NCBI RefSeq assembly: GCF_900102375.1
Contig: NZ_FNBO01000013.1
Location: forward strand, 1-64,000
Direction of reading: 5' to 3'
DNA: 64,000 nucleotides
From: Halorubrum xinjiangense
GTDB lineage: Archaea > Halobacteriota > Halobacteria > Halobacteriales > Haloferacaceae
Shown here: in pieces, positions 17,376 through 25,160 of the stretch
How positions within the stretch are numbered: position 1 is the first letter of the stretch
Layout of the letters: every line of letters starts with the position of its first letter
Program-made: the position numbers and the translations under genes
Notes under the pieces: generated by a model
Databases searched by the model: none
Seen by the model: only the letters and a program-made list of their open reading frames with translations
Told to the model about the DNA's origin: nothing

Positions 17376-18850
17376 CCCCCGGAGACGACGGAGCGGGACG
17401 CCCGAGCGGCCTGAGCCGTCGCCAGCTGCTCGCCGGGATCGGCGGCGTCGGCGCCGTCGGGATGGCGAGCGGCCTCGGTACCGGGGCGTACCTCGCGGAC
17501 CGCGAGACGTTCTCGAAAAACACGTTCGGCTCCGGCACGGTCGAGCTCCTCGTGAACGGTGCGACCACCGACGGCACCATCAACGTCAACGTATCGGGCA
17601 TCAACCGCGGCGATTCGGACCGCGAACGGTTCGAAATCGGCGCCCAGACGAACCCGGTTCGGGTCTGGCTCGCGACCGAGTGCGTGCCGAGCGACGCGCT
17701 CTCCCGCGCGCTCGAAGTCGATCTCAGGGCCGATGGCGCGTCGCTGACCGGGGGGTACCGCCCCCTCGCGGACGTCCGGGCCGACCTGCTCACCGGCGAG
17801 CGGATCGACGACGGGTGCCTCGACCCCGAGGACGAGGACACGATCATGGTCGACGTGTACTGGCGGCTCCCGGCCGACGCGCCCGACGCGGCGGCAAACA
17901 GTTCGACGTCGCTCACGTTCCTGCTGTACGCCGAGCAGTGCCGTCACGTCGACGAGCCGAACGCGGTGGGACCAGCTTCCCTCGACGAGGCGAGCGCAGC
18001 GGCGTCGAACCCCTTCGCCGACCGCGTCTGCGACGAGAACCAGTGTGTCCCGTGTGCGGGCGAAAACGGCGTCAAAATCGGTGGGCTCACGCTTCGGTGC
18101 CTCAGTGCCGACCCCATCGATCTGACCGTCAGAGCCACCGGCGGCGGCGCCGGCGGGCGCGGCAACGGCGGAACCGAGATATTCGCGGCCACGGTCCAGC
18201 CGGACGAGGAGTTCGTCCTCGACGGCGCGGACTCGGGGACGAACGACGGCTCGGGCTGGATCGGTCCAGAACTCTCCCTCGACGACGGGGCCGGCCCGTC
18301 AAGCAAGGGCGACGGCGGTGTCAACATCCACACGAGCTGTTCGGATCCCCTCGGCCCCGGCGACGTCTACGGCGACTTCGAAATCGTCGCGGTGACGACG
18401 ACCGACGGGAAGCTGGTCTGTGAGAGCGGCACCGGCGGTGACCGCGACGACGACACCCTCGACGACCCCGAAACCGACCCCGAGTGCGTCGTCTGTGACA
18501 GGGGGAATGACGTCTCGCTTGCGACCCTTGACGTCCGCTACCGCGGCGCCGTCGACGCGACCGTCTCGGTCGTCTCAACGAAGGGCGGCACGGGCGGCGA
18601 ACTGTTCGCCGGAACCGTCTCACGGGGTGACGTCTTCACCCTCAACGGAAAAGACGTCGACCGACCCGGCAAGGGGACGGACAAGCTCGGCCCGGAGGTC
18701 GAGATCAGTATCGAGGGCGAGCAGAGACCTGTCGCGATCCACGTGAGCTGCTCGCAGCTGCTCGCGGTGGGCGACGTCTACGGCGACTTCGAGATCGACG
18801 GCGGAACGACAACGGGCGGTGAGCCGCTGTGCGGCTCGGAGGCGAACTGA
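17372..18850 (+). CDS. TasA-like exported protein with two C-terminal repeat domains
   Basis: 492 residues. The start at 17372 overlaps the previous stop (ATGA) and puts the Tat motif LSRRQLLAG (R16-R17) at the N-terminus; the SipW-type segment is AYLADRETFSKNTFGSG. A TasA-like domain ends at LYAEQCRHVDEPN near residue 194. Two copies of a domain of about 120 residues follow, each opening with CVxC, carrying VxVxxTxGGxGG-type strands and closing with IH-SCS-(8-9)-GDVYGDFEI. Similar domains occur in haloarchaeal surface proteins. Its last base is shared with the ATG of the signal peptidase gene. Probably an anchoring or binding subunit of the structure. Confidence 0.8.
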   Translation: MTPGDDGAGRPSGLSRRQLLAGIGGVGAVGMASGLGTGAYLADRETFSKNTFGSGTVELLVNGATTDGTINVNVSGINRGDSDRERFEIGAQTNPVRVWLATECVPSDALSRALEVDLRADGASLTGGYRPLADVRADLLTGERIDDGCLDPEDEDTIMVDVYWRLPADAPDAAANSSTSLTFLLYAEQCRHVDEPNAVGPASLDEASAAASNPFADRVCDENQCVPCAGENGVKIGGLTLRCLSADPIDLTVRATGGGAGGRGNGGTEIFAATVQPDEEFVLDGADSGTNDGSGWIGPELSLDDGAGPSSKGDGGVNIHTSCSDPLGPGDVYGDFEIVAVTTTDGKLVCESGTGGDRDDDTLDDPETDPECVVCDRGNDVSLATLDVRYRGAVDATVSVVSTKGGTGGELFAGTVSRGDVFTLNGKDVDRPGKGTDKLGPEVEISIEGEQRPVAIHVSCSQLLAVGDVYGDFEIDGGTTTGGEPLCGSEAN

Positions 18851-19788
18851 TGAAAAACAGACTCACATCACCACGGACGAAACGGGCGGCGAACGTACTC
18901 GGGATCGTCCTGTTGATCGCGCTCGTCGCGCCGTTCGCGGCGTTCGCGGTCCCCGAGATCGTCGGCGCCGACGAGAGCTTTGTCGTGCTCACGGCGAGCA
19001 TGACGCCAGCGATCGCTCCGGGCGACGTCGTGATCGTCGCGGACCGCGACCCGGCCGCAGTCGCCGTCGGCGACGTGATCACCTTCTCCCGCGGAATGGG
19101 CGACGTGCCCGTGACGCATCGGGTGATCGACGTCGTCGACGAGGGGGGAACCCTCGCGTTCGAGACGATGGGCGACGCGAACGAGGGGCCCGACCCCGCG
19201 CTCGTGCCCGCGGCGAACCTCGTCGGCGTGGTGACGCTGACGATCCCGTACATCGGGTACGTGATCCAGTTCGCCGGCACGCGGGCCGGGTTCGTCGCGC
19301 TCGTGGTCCTCCCCTTCGGCCTGCTCGCGGCCAACGAGCTGTGGTCGTTCCTCCGCGACGCCAGCGAGAAGGAGGCGACCGAGCCGGAACCGGTGGCTGT
19401 CGCGGCGGCCGACGCCGCGGCCGACGCCGCAGCCGACGCCGAGGACGCGTCGAGGGTCGCGAACGAGCCCTCGTCAGACGAGGCTTCCGCCGTGGCCGAC
19501 TCCGGCGGCGTGTCGGTCGCGACCGTCGGCGGGGCGACCGCCGTGCTGGCCGGGTTCGCGCCGTACGCCGCGTACGTCGCGTTCGAGCTCCGCACCGCTG
19601 CGGCGATCGCGATGGCGGTCGCGGTGACGACGCTGCTGCTCGGCGGACTCGCGGTCTGGGTGCCGGCGAGCGGCGTGCTCGATCGGGGCGCACCGGCCGA
19701 CGACTCCCGGGCGGACGCCTCCCGTGCGCCGTCTGCCCTCCCGGAGGAGGCCGCCGCGCCGGCCGACGGCGCGGGGGAGGGAGACTGA
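18850..19788 (+). CDS. SipW-like type I signal peptidase
   Basis: A 312-residue membrane peptidase of the archaeal/ER type. An N-terminal TM segment (residues 15-35) precedes the nucleophile Ser50 in LTASMTPAIAPGDVV and His90 in VPVTHRVIDV; a Ser-His pair, instead of the bacterial Ser-Lys, is typical of SipW and archaeal signal peptidases. After the catalytic domain come another TM segment (FVALVVLPFGLLAANELWSF), an acidic Ala/Asp linker and two further hydrophobic stretches near the C-terminus, a longer tail than in general archaeal enzymes. Its place between the TasA-like genes and coupling by TGATG overlaps on both sides indicate that it processes them. Confidence 0.9.
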   Translation: MKNRLTSPRTKRAANVLGIVLLIALVAPFAAFAVPEIVGADESFVVLTASMTPAIAPGDVVIVADRDPAAVAVGDVITFSRGMGDVPVTHRVIDVVDEGGTLAFETMGDANEGPDPALVPAANLVGVVTLTIPYIGYVIQFAGTRAGFVALVVLPFGLLAANELWSFLRDASEKEATEPEPVAVAAADAAADAAADAEDASRVANEPSSDEASAVADSGGVSVATVGGATAVLAGFAPYAAYVAFELRTAAAIAMAVAVTTLLLGGLAVWVPASGVLDRGAPADDSRADASRAPSALPEEAAAPADGAGEGD

Positions 19789-20837
19789 TGAGCACCGAGC
19801 GTCCGGTCGTCGCGTTGCTCGTCGCCGTGATGGTGGTGTGGGCCGTCGCCTTCGGCGGCGGTTACACCCTCGCGGTGTTCACCTCCACCGCCGAGGTGAC
19901 CGTGAGCTTCGAGACGAACGAGAGCTTCGAGACGAACCTGTCGACGACCGTCACCGCCCCTGACGTACCGAGCGCGGCGGGCGACGACATCAACGGTTCG
20001 GACGGAGACCTTGAGAGTCCCGACGACATCAACGGCTCTGACGGAGACCTCGATACCCCCGAAGAGCTCAACGGTTCGGACGGGGACCTCGATAGTTCCG
20101 ACGACATCAACGGTTCGGACGGAGACCTCGAGAGTCCCGACGACATCAACGGCTCTGACGGGGACCTCGATACCCCCGAAGAGCTCAACGGCTCGGACGG
20201 AGACATCGATAGTTCCGACGACATCAACGGTTCGGACGGAGACCTCGAGAGTCCCGAAGAGCTCAACGGTTCGGACGGAGACCTCGAGAGTCCCGACGAC
20301 ATCAACGGCTCGGACGGAGACTTCAACGACAACAAGCCGGGACTACCGGACGGCGCCGGTTCTGACTCCGGCGACGCTGAGCCCGTGGACGCCGACACCG
20401 GCGAAGCGGACGAATCGCCTGACGAGGAGGAGGGCGAAACGCCCGCCGGTGAGGGCGAAAGCGAAGGCGACGGATCGGGCGGCGAAGCGAATGGCGAGTC
20501 CGGCGAAGCGGACGAATCGCCTGACGAGGAGGAGGGCGAGACGCCCGCCGGTGAGGGCGAGAGCGAAGGCGACGGATCGGGCGGCGAATCGAATGGCGAG
20601 TCCGGCGAAGACGCAGAGGCGGACAGCGGCTCCGACGAGGGAGAGGAAGCCGAAAGGGATCCCGTCGAGGACGGCGGGGACGACGCTGATGCGACGACCG
20701 GAGGCCTCGACGACGACGCTGACGCGACGACCGGAGGCCTCGACGCCGACGCCGACGCGACGACCGGAGGCCTCGACGACGACGCCGGGGACGGTTCCGA
20801 CGCCGACGACCCCGAGTCGTCGGTCGACGAGGCGTGA
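19788..20837 (+). CDS. Membrane-anchored acidic repeat protein of the TasA/SipW operon
   Basis: 349 residues. An N-terminal hydrophobic segment (VVALLVAVMVVWAVAFGGGYTLAVFTST) resembles the SipW-type signal (AxFTSTAEVTVSFE). The rest is repetitive: nine 13-residue units of the form DDINGSDGDLESP or EELNGSDGDLDTP, then two copies of a roughly 34-residue acidic unit (ADESPDEEEGETPAGEGESE), then three copies of DADATTGGLD. No globular domain is visible. It could be an elongated, cation-binding stalk. Start chosen at the ATG that overlaps the peptidase stop; the frame is open upstream but overlaps that gene entirely. It overlaps the next small gene by GTGA. Confidence 0.78.
   Translation: MSTERPVVALLVAVMVVWAVAFGGGYTLAVFTSTAEVTVSFETNESFETNLSTTVTAPDVPSAAGDDINGSDGDLESPDDINGSDGDLDTPEELNGSDGDLDSSDDINGSDGDLESPDDINGSDGDLDTPEELNGSDGDIDSSDDINGSDGDLESPEELNGSDGDLESPDDINGSDGDFNDNKPGLPDGAGSDSGDAEPVDADTGEADESPDEEEGETPAGEGESEGDGSGGEANGESGEADESPDEEEGETPAGEGESEGDGSGGESNGESGEDAEADSGSDEGEEAERDPVEDGGDDADATTGGLDDDADATTGGLDADADATTGGLDDDAGDGSDADDPESSVDEA
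19983..20333 (+). repeat. Nine in-frame 39-base tandem repeats
   Basis: Nine units of 39 bases encode the 13-residue repeat. Units alternate between a GACGACATCAACGG and a GAAGAGCTCAACGG opening in a higher-order pattern (D-D-E-D-D-E-D-E-D), which suggests growth by duplication of a three-unit block. Copy number is likely to vary between strains. Confidence 0.92.
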
Positions 20838-20998
20838 CCCCGGCCGTGATCTCGCGTCTGCGAGGTCGTATCCGCCGCTCCGGGTCCCCTGCTCGCGACG
20901 GCAGGCACCGTCTCGGAACGAAGCTCATGGTACTGCTGTTTTCGGCCGCGCTGTTTCTGATCCTCCTCGCGGTCGGGATCGTGCGGGGAATCGGCTGA
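20834..20998 (+). CDS. 54-residue single-pass membrane protein ending the TasA/SipW operon
   Basis: A short gene starting with GTG whose last two bases and next base form the stop of the preceding gene (GTGA), so translation is probably coupled. The first 30 residues are basic ([20 protein letters not shown]), followed by the single TM helix LMVLLFSAALFLILLAVGIV and RGIG. I know no family. The position at the end of an operon with four consecutive overlaps, and the clean basic-then-hydrophobic layout, argue that it is real. It might help retain the peptidase or the fibre base in the membrane; that is a guess. Confidence 0.6.
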   Translation: MTPAVISRLRGRIRRSGSPARDGRHRLGTKLMVLLFSAALFLILLAVGIVRGIG

Positions 20999-21150
20999 GG
21001 GGAGGCGTCGGGGGTGAGCGTCGCGCTCGACCGGGAGCCTCGCGCCCGACTGAGCGCCTCGCGCCGCGACCCGGACTCGTCGGCGCGTTCCCACGTTTCG
21101 GTCTCGCCCGTGGCAGTTATATCCGAGGTCAGCGAACGGTGTGATAAGTG

Positions 21151-21948
21151 ATGGTCGCGTTCGACGCGTTCGCCTTCGTCTTCGTCGCCGGCCTGATCAC
21201 GGCGCTGGCGACCGGGGTCGGCGCGCTGCCGTTCTTCTTTTTCGACTCGATCAGCGATCGCGGGAACGTAGCGCTGTGGGGCTTCTCGTCCGGGATCATG
21301 CTCTCGGCGTCGCTGTTCGGGCTCGTCCGAGAGGGGCTCGCCGAGGGGACGCCGGTCGAGATCGGGATCGGTCTGGCGGCGGGGGTCGTCCTCGTCGTCG
21401 TCGCGCACGAGGTGCTTCTCGACGCCGACATCGACCCGCGGGAGTACGAGGAGGCCGACTTCAAGAAGCTCGTGTTGATCCTCGGCGTGTTGACCGTCCA
21501 CAGCTTCCCCGAGGGCGTCGCCGTCGGCGTCTCCTTCGCGGACCTCGGACTGGCGGGCGGCACCGCGCTGTTCGGCTTCACGGTCCCGCTCTTGGCCGTG
21601 TTCATGACCGTCGCCATCTCGATCCACAACGTCCCCGAGGGGACGGCCATCTCGATCCCGCTCCGGGCGATGGGCGTCTCGAAGTGGAAGATGGTGTGGT
21701 GGTCAGTCTTCTCCAGCCTCCCGCAGCCGATCGGGGCCGTGATCGCGTTCGCGTTCGTGCGGTACGCCCGAGAGTTCCTCCCGTACGGCTTCGGCTTCGC
21801 GGCGGGCGCGATGATCTACCTCGTCCTCACGGAGTTCATCCCCGAGGCGCTCGAAACGGGCGCCGAGCTCCCCCACGGCGGCAAACGGGTCCTCGTCGGC
21901 GGGGTCGCGCTCGGCGTCGCGCTGATGATCCCGCTCGCGTATTTATAA
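21151..21948 (+). CDS. ZIP family divalent metal transporter
   Basis: A 265-residue inner-membrane metal importer or exporter of the ZIP/GufA type, with about eight hydrophobic segments. The two metal-site motifs HSFPEGVAVG and HNVPEGTAIS stand in TM4 and TM5 as expected. A GTG directly before the ATG (21148) could also be used. A TATA-like GTTATATC lies near 21115. Ion specificity (zinc, iron or manganese) cannot be told from the sequence. It is followed by repeat copy B and converges with thiD. Confidence 0.88.
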   Translation: MVAFDAFAFVFVAGLITALATGVGALPFFFFDSISDRGNVALWGFSSGIMLSASLFGLVREGLAEGTPVEIGIGLAAGVVLVVVAHEVLLDADIDPREYEEADFKKLVLILGVLTVHSFPEGVAVGVSFADLGLAGGTALFGFTVPLLAVFMTVAISIHNVPEGTAISIPLRAMGVSKWKMVWWSVFSSLPQPIGAVIAFAFVRYAREFLPYGFGFAAGAMIYLVLTEFIPEALETGAELPHGGKRVLVGGVALGVALMIPLAYL

Positions 21949-22003
21949 GCGCACGACGGCAGCGACGAGGTATTTAAATAAGCATGACCGGCTGCGACAA
22001 TCA

Positions 22004-22252
22004 TTTATAAATGAACGGTGCGGTGGCGCGTGCCTGCGAGGCCGCCTCGCGGCCGAGCAGTACGCGCGAGGGAGTCGGTGGTCCGGAGCAACGCGGAGGA
22101 CCACCGACGAGGCTGGGGAGGTGTGAGGTGCGGTCGCGGTGCTGTGCGGGGCGGGACTCAAAGGGGCCGCCGCGAGGCCGCAGTAGGCGACGTAAGCACC
22201 GCAGCGAGCAACGCGAGCGAGGAGCGCAACGAGCGTACTGCGGCCTCGCGGC
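22004..22252 (+). ncRNA. Structured intergenic element, copy B (candidate RNA or mobile repeat)
   Basis: Element orientation is on the plus strand. It opens with ATTTATAAAT, then TGCGGTGGCGCGTGCCTG. Stem P3 pairs 22040-22045 with 22049-22054; P2 pairs 22075-22084 with 22098-22107; the conserved block GGCGGGACTCAAAGGGG follows near 22150; P1 pairs 22169-22185 with 22236-22252 (17 perfect base pairs, arm GCCGCGAGGCCGCAGTA). The arm sequences differ from the other copies, yet pairing is kept. It lies between convergent genes. Confidence 0.55.
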
Positions 22253-22535
22253 TGGGGCTTTGGAGCTGTCCGACGCCGATCCGCCGACAATCATTTATAA
22301 ACGAGCGGCTGGGGCTTTGGAGCTGTCCGACGCCGATCCGCCGACAATCATTTATAAACGAGCGGCTGGGGCTTTGGAGCTGTCCGACGCCGATCCGCCG
22401 ACAATCATTTATAAACGAGCGGCTGGGGCTTTGGAGCTGTCCGACGCCGATCCGCCGACAATCATTTATAAACGAGCGGCTGGGGCTTTGGAGCTGTCCG
22501 ACGCCGATCCGTTGACGACTATTTATAAACATCCA
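22251..22535 (+). repeat. Five 57-base tandem units of intergenic element, copy B
   Basis: Units start at 22251, 22308, 22365, 22422 and 22479, beginning GCTGGGGCTTTGG and containing ATTTATAAA. The first four are identical; the fifth diverges in its right half (GTTGACGACTATTTATAAAC). Because 57 is a multiple of three, all frames stay open and produce a meaningless 19-residue repeat. Identity of the four units shows recent amplification. Confidence 0.95.
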
Positions 22536-22549
22536 CCCAGTTTGACGGC

Positions 22550-23410
22550 TCACTCCTCGTCCAGCGCCGTCGGGTTGACCGCGCCCGGTCCCTCCCCCAC
22601 GTCGTAGCCGCGCCGGACCGCCTCGGTCATCTCCGCGACTGCGGCGCCGACCGCATCACGAACCGACTCCCCCCGCGCGAGCCGCGCCGCGATGGCGCTC
22701 GATAACGCACAGCCGGAGCCGTGGGTCGCGTCGGTGTCGATCCGCGGCGTCTCGAAGCGGTCGACGGTCGGCTCGCCGCGCTCCGCGGTCTCTCCCCCGT
22801 CCGCGTCGCCGGCCCGGACGAGCGTGTCGACGACGACGTCCCCGTCGACCGACTCGCCGTCGAGGTGCCCCCCTTTCACCAGTGCCGCGTCCGCGCCGAG
22901 CGCGACGAGCTGCCGGCCGGCCGCCTCGGCGTCGGCCGAGGTCGCGACCGTTTCGTCGGTCAGCACCGCAGCCTCGTCGGCGTTCGGCGTGACGAGCGTC
23001 GCCTCAGCAATCAGGTCGTCGTAGGCGTCCTCCGCGGCGGGCGAGAGCAGCCGGTCGCCGGTCGCTGCGACCATCACGGGGTCGACGACGAGCGGAGCGT
23101 CCGCGTCGGCGACCAGTTCGGTCACCGTCTCGACGATCTCCGCGGTCGCCAGCATTCCCGTCTTGACCGCGCCGACGTCGAAGTCGTCGGCGACCGCCGC
23201 GTACTGGCTCGCGACGTGGTCGGCGGGGAGCGGGTGGACGTCCTCGACGCCCCGCGTGTTCTGGGCGGTCGTCGCCGTCACGACCGCGGTCCCGAAGACG
23301 CCGTGCGCGGTCATCGCCGTCAGGTCCGCCTGGATCCCCGCCCCGCCGCCGCTGTCGCTGCCGGCGATCGTCAGCGCGACGGAGGGATCGACCGGGTCGT
23401 ACTCGGGCAT
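22550..23410 (-). CDS. thiD: Hydroxymethylpyrimidine/phosphomethylpyrimidine kinase
   Basis: ThiD phosphorylates HMP to HMP-P and then HMP-PP for thiamine synthesis and salvage. The 286-residue protein has the ribokinase-fold signatures [19 protein letters not shown] near residue 16 and [17 protein letters not shown] near residue 235, plus [14 protein letters not shown]. Many archaeal ThiD proteins are fused to a ThiN domain; this one ends right after the kinase, so the ThiN activity must come from elsewhere. A palindrome just before the start codon suggests repression, see the next entry. Confidence 0.94.
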   Translation of the reverse strand: MPEYDPVDPSVALTIAGSDSGGGAGIQADLTAMTAHGVFGTAVVTATTAQNTRGVEDVHPLPADHVASQYAAVADDFDVGAVKTGMLATAEIVETVTELVADADAPLVVDPVMVAATGDRLLSPAAEDAYDDLIAEATLVTPNADEAAVLTDETVATSADAEAAGRQLVALGADAALVKGGHLDGESVDGDVVVDTLVRAGDADGGETAERGEPTVDRFETPRIDTDATHGSGCALSSAIAARLARGESVRDAVGAAVAEMTEAVRRGYDVGEGPGAVNPTALDEE

Positions 23411-23414
23411 GCGC

Positions 23415-23442
23415 GGTTGTACAACCAGATTGTATTAATTAG
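23415..23442 (-). promoter_or_regulatory. thiD promoter with operator-like palindrome
   Basis: The perfect 12-base palindrome GGTTGTACAACC at 23415-23426 lies between the TATA-like AATTAATACA (about 23431-23440) and the thiD ATG at 23410, so it would cover the transcription start. Thiamine genes in archaea are known to be repressed by ThiR proteins bound to palindromes; assignment of this one to ThiR is inference. Confidence 0.5.
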
Positions 23443-23594
23443 TGGTGGTTCACGGGCCGGCGACCGCGACCGCTGCGGTCGCGCTCGGCCCGACGACCGC
23501 CACGCGCTCGACCGACGACGACCCGCGGTCGATCCGGCCGAACGCCGCCTGCCGTCGCCGAACGACCTTTTCGGCTCCGCGGCGTAGTGGGGAC

Positions 23595-24254
23595 ATGACA
23601 ACCGACTCCGACGCCGCGTCCGGCGCCGACGAGCCCGAGGCGATCACCGTCTACTCCGACTACGTCTGTCCGTTCTGCTTCCTCGGACGGCGGTCGCTCG
23701 CGAACTATCAGGAGACGCGCGAGGCGCCGCTCGACATCGACTGGCACCCGTTTGACCTCCGCGCGGGCCAGCGCGGGCCGGACGGCGAGATCGACGGCGA
23801 CGCCGACACCGGGAAAGACGAGGAGTACTACAAGCAGGCGCGCGAGAACGTCCGCCGGCTTCAAGAGGAGTACGGCGCCGACGAGATGGAGCTCGAACTC
23901 GCGACCGACGTGGACTCGCTGCCCGCGCAGATCGCCTCGGTCCGCGTGCGCGAAACCGCGCCGGACGCGTGGCTCGCGTTCGACGAGGCCGTCTTCGACG
24001 CGCTGTGGCTGGAGGGCCGCGACATCGGCGACCGCGACGTGCTCGTTGACATCGCTGCGGAGATAGACGGGCTCGACCCCGGCGTCATCGACGAGGCGCT
24101 CGGCGACGACGACCTCCGCGAGCGCGTCACCGACATGTTCGACGCCGCGCGGCGGCAGGGCGTCACCGGCGTCCCGACGTTCGCGTACGAGGGCCACGCC
24201 GCCCGTGGCGCGGTCCCGCCGGAGCACCTCGAACGGCTCGTCGAGGGCGTCTGA
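23595..24254 (+). CDS. DsbA family oxidoreductase (FrnE-like)
   Basis: A 219-residue thioredoxin-fold protein of the DsbA/FrnE group. The redox motif CPFC occurs at the N-terminus in YSDYVCPFCFLGRRSL; a helical insertion fills the middle; GVTGVPTFAYEGH, with the cis-proline, is near the C-terminus. There is no signal peptide, so it acts in the cytoplasm. FrnE relatives are dithiol oxidoreductases or isomerases; the substrate is unknown. I took the ATG at 23595, just before the conserved beginning; the frame is open upstream but without similarity. Confidence 0.85.
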   Translation: MTTDSDAASGADEPEAITVYSDYVCPFCFLGRRSLANYQETREAPLDIDWHPFDLRAGQRGPDGEIDGDADTGKDEEYYKQARENVRRLQEEYGADEMELELATDVDSLPAQIASVRVRETAPDAWLAFDEAVFDALWLEGRDIGDRDVLVDIAAEIDGLDPGVIDEALGDDDLRERVTDMFDAARRQGVTGVPTFAYEGHAARGAVPPEHLERLVEGV

Positions 24255-24293
24255 TCGCGGAGCGCCGAACGACGAGACAGCGGACCCCGCGAG

Positions 24294-25160
24294 TCAGCCG
24301 TCCGCACCGGTCCCGGGGTCGGAACGACCTTGCTCCCCGCCGTCGTCCGAACCGACCGCGTTCTCACGGGGGTCCACGAACCGGTACGCGAGGAAGACCG
24401 AGCCGAACGCGAGCGCGAACCCGGCGACGACGTCGGTGAGCCAGTGGATCCCGAGGTACATCGTCGCGACGACGACCGACAGCGAGAGCCACACCGCGAC
24501 CGGCGTCCACCGCGGGTACTCCTCGCGGGTCAGCACCGCGAACGTCGCCACGGTGACCGCGAGCGAGGTGTGAAGCGACGGGAAGACGTTCGAGTTCACG
24601 TTCACCTCGCTCGTCAGCGCCATCACGTCGGGCTGGGTCGCGAAGAGCAGCGGCGTCACCATGTCGGGCATCACGTTGCGCGGGCCGTGGGCGAACACCA
24701 GCGTGTACAGCGCCAGGCCGATCGCGTAGTTGAGCGCGTAGGCGACGAGGACGCGCCTGAGCGTCACGGTGCGAGGTAAGGCGAGGTACGCGATCGCGGG
24801 GAACGAAAGCAGGAACGCGTAGCCGTACACGTACACCCACGAGAAGTAGGCGGTCAGCTCGGACGTGGCGAACGTCGCCTGAACCCACGCGACGAACCCG
24901 CCCTCCAGCCCGTAGATGAGCGCCGTCGCCTGGAACCCGAACAGCCTGGAGACGTCGAGCAACGACGGCCGGCCGACCGCGCTGGCGATCAACACGACAC
25001 AGAGGACCGCGACGACCCGACGCGTGTCCCAGAGCCGGTCGCGGAGTTCGCTCCACGTCTCCCGGAGCCGGGCGGGACCGATAACCCCGAGACTCGCGGC
25101 GACCAGCATCGCTGCGACCCACGCGAGGACCGACGTGAGGACCGACAGGAACGGCGTCAT
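24294..25160 (-). CDS. PAP2 superfamily membrane phosphatase
   Basis: A 288-residue integral membrane phosphatase. Six or so hydrophobic segments are visible. The catalytic motifs of PAP2 are NVFPSLHTSLAV (C2, with the SxH core) near residue 210 and HWLTDVVAGFALAFG (C3) near residue 245. Such enzymes release phosphate from lipid or isoprenoid phosphates. The C-terminus is acidic. Its ATG overlaps the stop of the upstream substrate-binding protein gene by four bases, so the two are probably co-translated. Confidence 0.85.
   Translation of the reverse strand: MTPFLSVLTSVLAWVAAMLVAASLGVIGPARLRETWSELRDRLWDTRRVVAVLCVVLIASAVGRPSLLDVSRLFGFQATALIYGLEGGFVAWVQATFATSELTAYFSWVYVYGYAFLLSFPAIAYLALPRTVTLRRVLVAYALNYAIGLALYTLVFAHGPRNVMPDMVTPLLFATQPDVMALTSEVNVNSNVFPSLHTSLAVTVATFAVLTREEYPRWTPVAVWLSLSVVVATMYLGIHWLTDVVAGFALAFGSVFLAYRFVDPRENAVGSDDGGEQGRSDPGTGADG

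Noticed and set aside
18819-19787. Long N-terminal extension of the acidic repeat protein
   Set aside because: The extension overlaps the whole signal peptidase gene in another frame and is Arg-rich; the TGATG overlap at 19788 gives a proper membrane signal.
19983-20333. CRISPR-like direct repeats
   Set aside because: The 39-base units are contiguous and in frame within a coding gene.
22251-22535. CRISPR array
   Set aside because: Whole 57-base units are identical with no unique spacers, and no cas genes are present.
22011-22607. Open frames across copy B on both strands with a repeated 19-residue sequence
   Set aside because: They result from a 57-base non-coding repeat (a multiple of three); the same DNA in other copies does not keep a frame.
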